From: Ailurus styani | Lineage: Eukaryota; Chordata; Mammalia; Carnivora; Ailuridae | Direction: 5' to 3' | Assembly (NCBI GenBank): GCA_002007465.1 | Contig: LNAC01000039.1 | Coordinates: 412,462-476,461 of the forward strand | DNA length: 64,000 nt | The notes under the pieces: generated by a model | The model's input: the letters and a program-made list of their open reading frames with translations, nothing else | Told to the model about the DNA's origin: nothing | Database searches by the model: none | In this document: positions 23,653 to 34,867 of the stretch, in pieces | Numbering within the stretch: the first letter of the stretch is position 1 | Layout: each line of letters opens with the position of its first letter | Made by a program: the position numbers and the translations under genes

Positions 23653-24806
23653 TCCATAATCTTTTTTATATTTGAGGTAATTTATATTTAAAGAAATGCA
23701 CATCTGAAATGTAAAATTTGGTGAGCTGGAATAAAATATGCATCCGTATAACAAATATGATCATCAATATACAGAATATTTTTATCATTCCAGGAAATAT
23801 CCCATGCCTCTTTCCAACCAGGCTCTGCTTTCTATATGTAACTACTTTTGATTTCTGTCCCCATAGATTGCTTTCCCTGAACTAAACATAAATGAAATTA
23901 ATCATGCAGTATACAGTTTTATGTCTAGTTCATTTTACTAAACATTTGATTATGAAATTAATGTTGTGTATGTTATTGGATCATTTAATTTTAATTATAG
24001 TGTAGTTTTTAGTATGAGTTTATCACAATTTATATATTCATTTATCTGTTGATAGACATTGGCTCATAAAAGTGTGTTATTGTTATGAATAAAAAGGTCA
24101 TAGACATCCTTATAAAAGTCTTTTTGTAGACGTGTATTTTTATTTCTCTTAAGGAATTACATAAAAGTGGAATTGCTGAATTATAGAGTAACTTTCCAAA
24201 CTTCATAAGAAACCACCGATTTTCCTACAACAGCAATGTTTAGGAGTTCAAGTTGTTCCATATCCTCCTCAGTATTTAAATTTTCAGTGTTTTCAGTTGT
24301 AAGCTTCCTACCAATTGTATAGTGAGTGGTATCACCTTTTGGGTTCAATTTTCATTCTCATAATATGAACGAGCATCTTTTCATGTACTTTGAACCATTT
24401 GTATTTCTCTTTTGCTTGTTTGTTTTTTAAATTGAGTAGCGATTTTATTACTGAATTATGAGAATTCTTTATTCTAGATACAATTTCATTGACAGATAAT
24501 GTAATGAGAATATTTCCTCTGAGTTTTTCTTTTTCTTCTTCATACCAGTCTTTTGATGAGCAAAACCTTTTTAATTTTAATAGAGTCTAATTTGTCAATT
24601 TTTTAATGGTTGGTGATTGCTGTATTCTCTCTGAGAAATGTTTGCCTACTTCAAGGTTAGGAAGGTATTCTCTCACGTTGTCAGTAACATGAGAAATGGT
24701 GAGAGTGGATATCCTTACCTTCACAGTCTCTAGAGGAAGATATTCAGTATTTCACTATTAATTACAATGGTAGTCCTTTGTTAGGTTAAGAAAGTTTTTT
24801 TCTGAT

Positions 24807-25019
24807 GGGCGCCTGGGTGGCTCAGTGGGTTAAAGCCTCTGCCTTCAGCTCAGGTCATGATCTCAGGGTCCTGGGATCGAGGCCCACATCGGGCTCTCTG
24901 CTCAGTGGGGAGCCTGCTTCCTCCTCTCTCTCTCTCTCTCTCTGCCTGCCTCTCTGCCTACTTGTGATCTAATCTCTCTCTGTGTCAAATAAATAAATAA
25001 AATCTTTAAAAAAAAAAAA
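24807..25019 (+). mobile_element. Can-SINE, plus, young
   Basis: Full-length, including TGGGTGGCTCAGTGGGTTAA and a long (CT)n. Target site AAGAAAGTTTTTTTCTGA at 24788 and 25018. Confidence 0.95.
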
Positions 25020-25544
25020 GAAAGTTTTTTTCTGAGAGTTTTTAATCATGTATGAATTTGGCACGCTTTTCTCTGGAGGTACTAAAATGACCAGATGTTT
25101 TTATTTCCTTTATTCTATTTATATGGTTAATCAATTGACTTTTCAGATGGTAATACCAACCAATATATATTTCTGGGGTAAACTCCATTTGATCATAACA
25201 CATAATTCTTTTTTTTTTATATTGCTGGACAGTTTTTGCTAATATTTTACTAATAATTTGTGTGTTCATTAAGGATACTGATGCATAGTTTTATTTTCTT
25301 ATATTTGTCAGGTTTTGGTATTGAATTATTTAGATCTCATTAACTATTTCTATGTTTATACTGAAAGAGGTTTTATAAGACTATTATTTGTTTAAAATTT
25401 TTTTTCTTTAAATGTTTGATAGAATTCACCAGTGAAACCATCTGGGCTTGAAGCTTTCTTTGTGGGGATTTTTTTTTTAATTACTACAAATTCTGTCTCT
25501 TTAATAGATTTAAGGTATAATAGATATCTTCAGGGAAATAAAAC

Positions 25545-25680
25545 CAGTATATATATTTTATTATATTTTATATAGCATACTTTATTACATATAGTACATA
25601 TTATATGTAGTGTAGTATATTGTTATGGTATATATACTATATATGTGCTATAAATATAGTAATATGTAATTAGCTCATGC
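25545..25680. repeat. TA-rich low-complexity stretch
   Basis: Dominated by TATA, TATAT and ATAGTA words. AT-rich low complexity with imperfect internal palindromes. Confidence 0.8.
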
Positions 25681-27175
25681 TGTTGTGGAGTTAACAAGTT
25701 CAAATTTGCAGGGCCGGCCAACAGGCTGAAGGCCTAGGGAACAATTGATGTTGCAACTCAAATCCAAAGGCAGTCTGCAGGAAGATTTCTTTTCCTCAGG
25801 CACCTCTCAGTCTTTTTCCCTTATGGCCTTCAACTGATTAGATCGGGTCCATTCACATTAGGAAGGGTAATCTGCTTTACTCAAAGTCTCTTGAACTAAA
25901 TGTTAGTTTTATGACCTTCACAGAAACATTGACATTGCTGTTTGACCAATAACTATATAGCCAAGTTGATACATAACATTAACCATCATATAAGGCAATT
26001 TAGACTTTCTTTGTTTTCTTATATTGTGTTTTTCCAGAGCAAAAGTCCTTTTTATCTAAGTTGTGGAATGTTTTTGGCATAAAATTATTTATAATATTAC
26101 TTTATATAGTTTTAATACCTATAAGACATGTAACAGTATTCCCTCTTTCATTCCTGATATTGGTAATTCATTTCTTGATCAATCTTAGTAGGAGTTCATT
26201 AATTTTGTTAATCTTCAAACCAATTTTTAGCTTTGTTAAATTTCTCTATTGTTTGTTTTCTATTTCATTGATTTCTACTCAATTGTTTAATTCATATTAC
26301 TTACTTTGGGTTTATTTTGCTCTTTTTCTAGGTGAAAAACTTATTAAGGTGAAAACTTAGACTATTGATATTTTAAATTTTTTTAATATAAACATTTAAA
26401 GCCCTAAATTTCCCTCTAGGCACTGTTTTAGCTGTATTGCTCAAATTTTAATGTATTTTGTTTTAATTTCTCTTGTGATTTCTTCTTTGATCTGTGCTGT
26501 TTGAAAGTGTGTTAGGTAATTTCTAAAATATTTTGTTTTTCTGTATGTATTATTTACTTCTAAATTTAATTACATCATGATCAGCAAACATATTTTATAA
26601 GATTTCAATATATGAAATTCATGGAGACTTCTTTTATGCCCTAAGCCATTATTCTGTTCTGGACAACGTTCCATGTGTACTTGAAAACAACGCATATTCT
26701 GCATATACTGAGTACATTGTTCTATGATCTATGATGTCTTTTAGCAATAGTGTTGCTGAAATTGTCCATGTTTTCACTGATGTGTGTGTTGTTTTATCAA
26801 TTACTGAGGAAGAGTTGTAAAAATCCAGCTATAATTGTGGGTTTCTCTCTTCTTTTTCTTTTTCTTTCTTTTTTTTTTTTCTAGTTCTGACCGTATTTGT
26901 TTCCTGTTTTGAAACTCTGTTGGTAACAGACTAGGTGCATTCACAGTGGGATTATTATGCTTCCTGATGGATTGACCCTCTGTGTTTACAAAATTTCCCA
27001 TTTCTTCTCCTATAATATATCTCATCTTGAACTATCTTTTGTCTGATGCTAATGTAGTGACACCAAATTTTTTGTGATTATTGTGTACGTGGAGTACTTT
27101 ATGTTTCCTTTAATTCCAACATATCTATGACTCTCTATATAGTGTGTCTCCTACAGTCAGGTTATAATGAGATCT

Positions 27176-27354
27176 TTTTAAAAAAGATTTTATTTATTTA
27201 TTTGAGAAAAAGAGGGGAGAGAGTGAGCATGAGCTGGGAGAAAAGCAGAGGGAGAAGCAGGCTCCCCACTGAGCAGAGAGCCCAATTCTGGGCTCCATCC
27301 CTGGACTCTGAGCTGAAGGCAGATATTTTACTGACTGAACCACCCAGTCGCCCC
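27176..27354 (-). mobile_element. Can-SINE, minus, older type
   Basis: AAAAAAGATTTTATTTATTT tail side, GAGTGAGCATGAGCTGGG body, end CCACCCAGTCGCCCC. Confidence 0.9.
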
Positions 27355-27446
27355 AAATCTTTTTTTTTTTTTTAATCAAACCTGACAGTGTCTACTTTTT
27401 AATTTGAGAATTGAGTCTGTTTGTACTTTAATTATTGAAATATTTA

Positions 27447-27648
27447 TTTATTTATTTATTTTAAAGATTTTATTTCTTTATTTGACACAGAGAGACAGAG
27501 ATCACAAGTAGGCAGAGAGGCAGAGAGAGAGGAGGAAGCAGGCTCCCCGCCGAGCAGAGAACCCGATATGGGCCTCGATCCCAGGACCCTGAGATCATGA
27601 CCTGAGCCGAAAGCAGAGGCTTTAACCCACTGAGCCACCCAGGCGCCC
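27447..27648 (-). mobile_element. Can-SINE, minus, young
   Basis: (TTTA)n tail side, GACACAGAGAGACAGAGATC motif, end CACCCAGGCGCCC. Perfect 18-bp target site TAATTATTGAAATATTTA at 27429 and 27649. Confidence 0.96.
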
Positions 27649-28253
27649 TAATTATTGAAATATTTAGATATAAGTCTACTAGTTTGCTATTTATTTTCTA
27701 TTTTTCTAATTTTCCCCTCTATTCTTCATTTTCTGCTTTCTTCTTGGTTAATGATGTTTCATGTGCTACAAACATTTTTCATGCGCTCATTTATCACCTG
27801 GCCTCCATTATTTCTGAGAAGACATTAAATTTCATTAATTTCTTTATTCCGTGATATATTTTTTTTTTACTCTATGGTAGGTCTTTTCTCTTTCTAAGAC
27901 TCTAATTACATTTATAACACACCATTACATATCACCCCCACAGGTCAGAGAAGCTCTGTTCATATTTTTCAGTCCTTTATGGTCTCTGTAATCCATTTGT
28001 ATTATTTCTTTTGTATTCCGTCTTTAAATTTACAGACTTTTTCTGCAGTTTCCATGATGCTGTTATCTAATCAGTGACTTTTTCATTTTAGATATGGCTT
28101 TCTGTTCTAGAGTTTCCAGTTGACTTATTTTTTATAGTTTTTAGTTTTTCTGCCAAAATTCCCCATTTTTTCATTCATCATATCCTTCTTTTCCTTTATA
28201 GAGCTGAATGTACTTATCATAGCTGTTTTGAGCTATGATAACATGTGTGAATA

Positions 28254-28458
28254 TAAGTAATTTATAGTAAAAGAATACATATTTGATAAAATGAGCAGAA
28301 ACCAAACAGGCTAGAAGACAGTGAACTTGTCTATAGTAAATAAATTTGGATTTAGGAGAAGCCAACCTACAAGTACAGGAAAATAAAAAAAGAAAAGTTA
28401 CAGAGAAACACTAGAAGAAAAATTAGTGTGAGTACACCAATATATAGTAAGAAAAAGT
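28254..28458. repeat. Inverted-repeat arm A (about 205 bp; partner 29380-29587)
   Basis: The reverse complement of this segment aligns over its whole length with 29380-29587, at roughly 85% identity by eye. Shared cores include TTTTATTTTCCTGTACTTGTA, AAATCCAAATTTATTTACTA and TGGTGTACTCACACTAATTTTT (read on the arm-B strand). About 920 bp separate the arms. Confidence 0.88.
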
Positions 28459-29177
28459 ATCTTTTCTATTGACTACTTTTTTCCTTGAATGTGGGTTGGT
28501 TTTTCCTGTTTCTTCACATGTTACTAATTTTTTTATTATATGCAGAATGCTGTGGCTGATAAGTTCTAGGGAGTCTGAGTTTTTATTTTCTTTCTTGAGT
28601 GGTGTTCTGGCAGGCAGTTGAAATACTGGTAGATTTTTATTCTGCCAACCTTGTTTTTATTCTAGGTTAGTGTAAAAGTATTTCGGTTTAAGGTTCAACC
28701 CTTCCTCTAGGGTATGGTCCCTATATATTATACATATTCATATTTTTTAATAACGGAGATGAAACATCTATATTGAAAAATTGCATGTAGAAATTATTTA
28801 TTTGGGGTTTGCAAGTTGTTTTTTTCAGCCTTACTATGATACTGTTTCCAGAAACAATTGTTTTATAATGTCTTGTATTATATTTTGTTTTCCAGTCCAT
28901 CAGCCATTTCTCATCACCTATTAAAAGATATGTTCTCCAGGGTCTTTATTATATGCTTGATACTGCATGTATGTCTCAGCATGTGGTAGAGATAAGTTAT
29001 TTCCTGTACTTCATCATTATCATCTACCATGTTATAGCATGAGGAATTAATTAGGCACTACACTTACAAGTGAGGTCTAGCTCATTTGAAGAATATTTTA
29101 TTTTCTCATTTTTTACGTGTTGAGTGTTTTTTAATTTATTTTGAAATGTTATGTTTCTTAAGATGATTTTCCTTTTT

Positions 29178-29373
29178 CTTTTTTTTTTTTAAAGAGCGGG
29201 TATGGGGCAAGGGGTGGTGGTTGATGGGCAAAGGGAGAGGAAGAGAGAATCTTAAGCAAACTCCACTCCCAGCATGGATCCTGACATGGGGCTTGATCTC
29301 ACAACCCTGAGATCAGGACCTGAGTTGAAATCAAGAGTTGGATGGTTAACCAATTGAGCAACCCAGATGCCCC
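29178..29373 (-). mobile_element. Can-SINE, minus, old type, at edge of inverted-repeat arm
   Basis: T-tract, GCGGGTATGGGGCAAGG body, end GCAACCCAGATGCCCC. Flanks ATTTTCCTTTTTCT and ATTTCCCTTTTTCT are its target site, so it inserted at the outer boundary of arm B. Confidence 0.88.
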
Positions 29374-29379
29374 ATTTCC

Positions 29380-29587
29380 CTTTTTCTTATTGGATATTGG
29401 TGTACTCACACTAATTTTTATTCCAGTATTTCTTTGTAACTCTTCTTTTTTTATTTTCCTGTACTTGTATGGAATGGCTTCTCTTAAATCCAAATTTATT
29501 TACTATAGACAAGTACGCTGTCTTCTAGCATAGTTTGTTTTCTGCATATTTAATTAAATAGGTATTCTTTTATTATAAATTACTTTT
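29380..29587. repeat. Inverted-repeat arm B (partner 28254-28458)
   Basis: Inverted copy of arm A. Both arms contain the same open stretch on opposite strands (residues ...SKFIYYRQV... in each), which is why similar short frames occur at 28171 (minus) and 29342 (plus). Confidence 0.88.
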
Positions 29588-30445
29588 TTATTCTATGTAT
29601 TATAGTTAAGGAATATAATATATATGCATGCATGATGTGTGTATATAGATTATATTACTTTACATTTCTTTCAGGATAGGAATAAGGGCATTAAAAATAC
29701 TATAAAAGGTAGATATGGGCCTGATAATACTAAGGACCATTGCTTTAAACATATCAAAACTTATTCATTTTACAGTTTGAATCTGGTCAACCCAATATCT
29801 GAAGTCTTTCGGTCTGATTCTGTTGTCTGTAGTTCATGGTGCCCTATTTTCCTTTGTCTTCTATGATTTTTTTTTTAACCAGTCATATTTCTTGGACTTT
29901 TATCTATAAGAATTATTTCACTCCTGGCTTGAAAGGTGCATTTTTTCCAGAGACTTTTTGTGTTTGCTTCCTCATGTGCCTGGAGGCACTGAACCAACTG
30001 GAAACTATTTTATAATGAATTCTCAGTGTATGCCATATGCCCACTTGAGCTGCAACACCATACACAGTCTGGGTTATAGTTATCAGTTCTCAGGGGAGAT
30101 TTGTTTTCTCTTCCTCCCAACATCATGTTGGGGGTAGAAAAATTTCCATGCCATCCCCTTCTTCTGGGCAAGTTTATTTTCATTTATCTTTACACGGTGA
30201 GTGCAGTTTTGGGGGGCGGGGTTCCAGCTCTGTGGGACAGGATCTCCAATAAGACTCCCAACTTCCAGACAGGTCCTGGGCTTTGTTTCCTGACCCCTCT
30301 GCTCCCTCTGACCCTCCCCCCCTCCGCCCAAGGTCAAAGCTTAAGGTTGGCAGTGTTCTGTGGTGCCTCCAGGGTGAGAGTCTGTTTCAGTGCTCCACTT
30401 ACTGCCCTAGTTTACTGCTTTCACTTCATTTTTTACTTCTAAGCA

Positions 30446-30989
30446 TTTCTTATTTTCTTGTCTGATCAGTATTGCATTTCAAAAGATGTTTTTTAAATAT
30501 TTTATCTAGTATTTTTAGTTGTTTTCAATGATATGGTCAGAATATTTTTATATGCTACTTTGAAAGGTATATAATTCATTTTTTTGTATGATTGGTTTTT
30601 TAAAATTTTTTGTTTTTGTGAGTGTACTTAAAGCTATTTGTCATTTTTCTTTCTCTATTTGTTAATTTCCTGTTTGTGTCTTTTGAATGTTTTCCTATTG
30701 GACTCTGACGATTTTTAAAAGAATATGTAATGTACAGCTTTGAAAAGGGCTTTCTGAGGAAGTGAATCCCCTCAGAACTATTTTTCCTAAGATATGCATG
30801 TTGGATTTTGAGGAATGCATGTTGGACTTTAATACTGGTACTGCAGTTCAAGTACAGTGACTTAATTCTTTTGTATTCACTGTATGTTCTACCTCAGGCT
30901 TCTTACTACCTCCAGCTTGCTAAATCCATCAACCTATTTGAATACTTCGTCTTTTTGATCACTATCAGCCATTTTCTCTAAAACAAAAC
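30446..30989. other. Intronic sequence without recognised features
   Basis: AT-rich. A short direct duplication GAATGCATGTTGGA / GATATGCATGTTGGAT lies at 30790-30826. Nothing else was recognised. Confidence 0.4.
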
Positions 30990-31265
30990 TGCATCTTCTT
31001 TTTTAACTAGGAAAATATCCCTTTTCTTGCTTTCCTACTACTTCTCTGACTTTTCCTTCTTAGATGCCTAACTGGTTCTAACATATTAAATAGAAGAATT
31101 TCTGAGAACTTTGTCTGCAGTCTTCTTCTCACTCTTCACACTTTGCTGGTTGACCTTCATCCCATGGCTTTAAGACTGTCGGTCCTTTAAGTGATATTCC
31201 CCAAATGTGTGACTTCAAGCTTCAAACTGGTGTCTCCAGAGATGCACATCAGCATATAGTTAACG
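30990..31265 (+). mobile_element. L2 LINE relic, plus
   Basis: TTTCCTACTACTTCTCTGACTTTTCCTTCTTAG, TCTTCTTCTCACTCTTCACACTTTG, CATCCCATGGCTTTAAGACTGTC and CTTCAAACTGGTGTCTCCAG follow the sense order of L2 reverse-transcriptase sequence. It is highly decayed. Confidence 0.6.
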
Positions 31266-32874
31266 TTTACCGTTACTACTTTGAAAACTCCTTCAATAGT
31301 GACTACTCAAACTTAGTCAAAAAGTCAAGAGGACTTGTCAAAAGATGACTAGATAAAGGGAAATTGACCTGACTTTGGTAGTTTTTGCCCAGGAAATGTG
31401 GCTTCTGCCATAGGGTTACATGACAGCTCAGTTACTGTCTCCTGTTACTCTGTAATATTGACTAGAGTCCATGACCGTAATATTCAGTACAAAAAGTATG
31501 TTAGGTGGGAATTTGTGCTTTTATGTCTTTTTGACATGAGTCACTCAACACCTCTCTCACTTTAATGATCCTGCCCTTTTGCTACTAAATACTCTCTTTT
31601 TCACCCTCAGGTTCCAACAGCTTGTAATAATTTTCCCTTTCACGGTTTTTATTCTTTGGTTACACGTTTTAAAAAAGTAATACAGGGTGGCTGATTTTAT
31701 AAAATTTTTGTTTGTTTCATTTACATTAACCAAGATAACACTAATATGGTCATCACTGTTTGGTGATTGAGTGAGCCAAATGAGCTGATAGATGTACCTG
31801 AAGTATCAGTTAACACGATTGATCTTTGGCATGGTGTAAAGACAGGAGATGGGGGATCTATACCCAAATGGACAAGAAGATGAGGAAATTATTCATGGGT
31901 TTAAGAGAGTTGACCTAAGTGTAAGCTTTATGTTTCCATTTTGCTTTTAAAAGACAAAAGACAGTGAAGATTTTAATATCTTTTCCTTCTCTTTGAGTCA
32001 TCCAAGTAACTTAACAACAAACACTATGAATGCAATGACGAATGATGGAATTTATAGGAGAATTAACCAATATTGGGAGAGATCTGTAAACTAGGGGTCA
32101 AAATGGCCTCAAAGAGATGAGTTGACTTTGAGATTATAGGAAGACATCAAAGTGTGGGATGTTTTGTGAGTGATCAGCATAAAGAAAGTAATTTGTTAAG
32201 GGAAATGGATCAGTTTTTTGAAGGAGAGATGATAAACAAGCGTAAGTGTAGATCTTGGTGAATCCAGAAAGGCACTAAGCATAAGATAGGAAAATAATGT
32301 CAAAAAGATAGGGAAAAATCCAGTGTAAAAAACTATCCTGAAGGCCAGATGAAAGAAGACTTTATAGACTATAAGAATAGTAAGCAAATTCTCCATTCAT
32401 AAACTATATGATACACAGATTAACATCTTTATCATTTTCTTTATCTACAAAGTCTTCTGATACAATTTATTAAAACAAAGTTATTCTGAGATTTGATTTT
32501 TAGGGACTCCAAAATATAAACCAGAAAAATAGTAAACATTTTAACAGTGACCTACATACACTGTGTGACATCTGCAACAAAGTAAATGAATTTACTAGTA
32601 TTTCATCAAAATACAAGAGTAGGAGATGGTAAAGAAAATGAGAGTGACGTAAGGAATGTTAACTGCAAATTCATTATAGAGCATATATAAATATGCAGAA
32701 TATCAAGCAAAAAAATATTTTAAGCTTTTCCTGTTACTTATTTTTGCTCTTCCACCTGCCTCCCCTAATTCATGAGAACTTTAGCTCTTCTACCATTAAT
32801 TATCTTTATTATGAGTGGGATAAAAGTGCTTTGGGAATATAATGTCCAAGATTAGGGAAAGAGATTGTAACTAC
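31266..32874. other. Intronic sequence, mostly unassigned
   Basis: No gene. About 32000-32360 (GGATCAGTTTTTTGAAGGAG, ATCCAGAAAGGCACTAAGC) may be a weak antisense L2 fragment. No SINE lies in this stretch. Confidence 0.4.
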
Positions 32875-33160
32875 TATTTATGTCGAACTTTGTAGTTTGC
32901 AAAGGATCTTAAAATATTTATCTCATTCAATACCAGAAGCAACCACAAGAAGTAAGTGGAAGTTATTATCATTTTGAAAAAAGGATTCTTGGATGATAAA
33001 ATTTACTTACAGATGAGGAAACCCAGAGAGAATAAGTGATTTTCATGGATCATTGAAGTTGTAGGCTGAAATCTTAGGCTCTCCATTACTAGGTTTGTAG
33101 TCATGAGCAATGTATCTATCAACTTCAAGACTCAATTTTTTCAGCTATAAGATGAAAGGT
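32875..33160 (-). mobile_element. MIR/CR1-type ancient repeat, reverse
   Basis: TTACAGATGAGGAAACCCAGAGAGAATAAGTGATTTTCATGG is the reversed MIR-core wording. The following AACTTCAAGACTCAATTTTTTCAGCTATAAGATGAAAGG may be a second MIR piece in plus orientation. Confidence 0.6.
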
Positions 33161-33341
33161 TTTTAAAGTAGTAAATTATAAAATATGTTTAAAATTCTGC
33201 TCAGTAATCTTAATTTCCATTTTATTTTCCAGGCTACCCAACTTGTTTTCCTAAATGTATCCCTTAGTTTTCCACTTCTGTCTTCTTATTCATGCCATAT
33301 ATTCTAGTATATTTTCCTTCCATCTATATAAACTTCATCCA

Positions 33342-33558
33342 TTTTTTTAAAGATTTATTTATTTATTTTAGAGAGATCGATAGAGAAAGAGTGAGTGCAG
33401 GGTGGGGAGGGGCAGAAGAAGAGGAAGGGACAGAATCTCAGCCAGACTCCCCATTGAGTGTGGAGCCCAACACAGGTCTTGAACTCACAACCTGAGATCA
33501 TGACCTGAGCTGAAATCAAAAGTCAGACACTTAACCAACTGAGCCACCCAGGTGCCCC
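33342..33558 (-). mobile_element. Can-SINE, minus, older type
   Basis: T7, AAAGATTTATTTATTTATTT, head end CCACCCAGGTGCCCC. Flanks AAACTTCA and AAACCTCA suggest a target site. Confidence 0.92.
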
Positions 33559-33791
33559 AAACCTCACTGATTTTTAATAAAATTTACCTAGCTTGTTGTC
33601 ATCAGGCCAACTCCTTTACAAAACCATTCCTCTTCCCAATGACTGTGATTATGTCTTCTCTTGAAAAAGTACAGCACTTTCTTTTACAACATTTATCAAA
33701 TTCTATATATTATTAGCCAGCAGTATGCCAGGAAGACTAGTCATTACCATTTACCATCTGAGTCCAAGGAACCCTTTTTAAAACACATTTT

Positions 33792-33970
33792 AAAAAATAT
33801 TTTATTTATTCATTTGCAAGAAAGAGAGCATGAGAGGGGAGAAGGTCAGAGGGAGAAGCAGACCCCCCGCAATGGAGCCAGGAGCCCGATGCGGGACTCG
33901 ATCCCGGGATTCCGGGATCATGACCCAAGCCGAAGGCAGTTGCTCAACCAACTGAGCCATCCAGGTGCCC
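33792..33970 (-). mobile_element. Can-SINE, minus, lower part of nested pair
   Basis: GAGCATGAGAGGGGAGAAGG body and end CCATCCAGGTGCCC. Target site TTAAAACACATTT at 33779 and 33971. The downstream copy of that site was later hit by the plus SINE at 33987. Confidence 0.92.
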
Positions 33971-33986
33971 TTAAAACACATTTCGA

Positions 33987-34168
33987 GGGGGCCTGGGTGC
34001 CTCAGTGGGTTAAAGCCTCTGCCTTCGGCTCAGGTCATGATCTCAGGGTCCTGGGATCGAGGCCTGCATCGGGCTCTCTGCTCAGCGGGGAGCCTGCTTC
34101 CTCCTCTCTCTCTCTGCCTACTTGTAATCTCTCTCTCTGTGTCAAATAAATAAATAAAATCTTAAAAA
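33987..34168 (+). mobile_element. Can-SINE, plus, upper part of nested pair
   Basis: Starts GGGGCCTGGGTGCCTCAG (the CGC of the usual head is lost). It ends in an A-rich tail followed by AACACATTTCGA, which repeats the sequence just before it. Confidence 0.93.
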
Positions 34169-34344
34169 AAAAACACATTTCGAAAGTTATTTTACAAATA
34201 ATTTACAGATATAAAAATAAAGGGATGTTGTGAAAAATAGCTATATTGGAAATTAATAAGAATTTAAATGTAACCAAAAAAGGCTTTATTTCATATTTTT
34301 CTGGTGTGAAGATATATGTATCCAAAATGGGCAATATCCTTTAT

Positions 34345-34543
34345 TTTTTATTTTTTAAAAGATTTTTTTCTTTATTTATTTGACAGAGATGCAGTGAGAG
34401 AGGGAACACAAACGGGGAGTGGGAGAGGGAGAAGCAGGCTTCCCACTGAGCAGGGAGCCCGATGCGAGCCTCTATCCCAGGACCCTGGGATCATAACCTG
34501 AGCTGAAGGCAGACACGTAATGACTGAGCCACCCAGGTGCCCC
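34345..34543 (-). mobile_element. Can-SINE, minus
   Basis: TTTTAAAAGATTTTTTTC tail side, end CCACCCAGGTGCCCC. Target site CAATATCCTTTA on both sides. Confidence 0.93.
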
Positions 34544-34557
34544 GTCAATATCCTTTA

Positions 34558-34590
34558 AATGCAAGTAATTAAAAAAAAATGCAAGTAATT
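34558..34590. mobile_element. Candidate poly(A)-only retroinsertion
   Basis: AATGCAAGTAATT, a run of A (34571-34577), then AATGCAAGTAATT again. It looks like an A-tail with a 13-bp target-site duplication and no element body. Tandem slippage cannot be excluded. Confidence 0.55.
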
Positions 34591-34694
34591 GCTCGTGGAT
34601 GGCCTGGGACATACTCATCTTAAAAATCTTGATCCAGATTTCAAATATATTTCTAAGAGATTCCAGCATTTTTATTACCTCTGGTTCTTACACT

Positions 34695-34867
34695 TTTTTT
34701 TAAAGATTTTATTTATTTATTCATGAGAGACAGAGAGAGGCAGAGGCAGAGGGAGAAGCAGGCCCCCCAAGGAGCAGGGAACTGGATGTGGGACTCAGTC
34801 CCAGGACCCCAGGATCATGACCTAAGCTGAAGGCAGACGCCCAACCGTCTGAGCCACCCAGGCACCC
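34695..34867 (-). mobile_element. Can-SINE, minus, dog-like 3' variant
   Basis: The tail side has TTTATTTATTCATGAGAGAC, the variant common in canid SINEC, unlike the TTTGACAGAGAG variant that dominates here. Flanks TGGTTCTTACA and TGGTCCTTATA are a decayed target site. Confidence 0.92.

Larger units (their letters stand above)
23700..30445 (-). mobile_element. Long decayed L1 LINE, reverse: 3'UTR, ORF2, 5' region
   Basis: In window order this is a reversed old L1. The 3'UTR is at about 23700-24680 (GATAGACATTGGCTCATAAAAG at 24051, AAAAGTGGAATTGCTGAATTA). ORF2 reverse-transcriptase side runs 24690-26400 (CACCAGTGAAACCATCTGGGCTTG at 25428). ORF2 endonuclease side runs 26400-27750. A 5'-UTR-like GC-richer end lies at 29880-30445. 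All frames carry many stops. It contains SINEs and a local inverted duplication. Several fragments of different subfamilies may be joined. Confidence 0.65.

Noticed and set aside
33661..34149. A 162-codon open frame
   Set aside because: It runs through two Can-SINEs; the apparent protein is translated SINE (the same residues recur at many SINE copies in the window).
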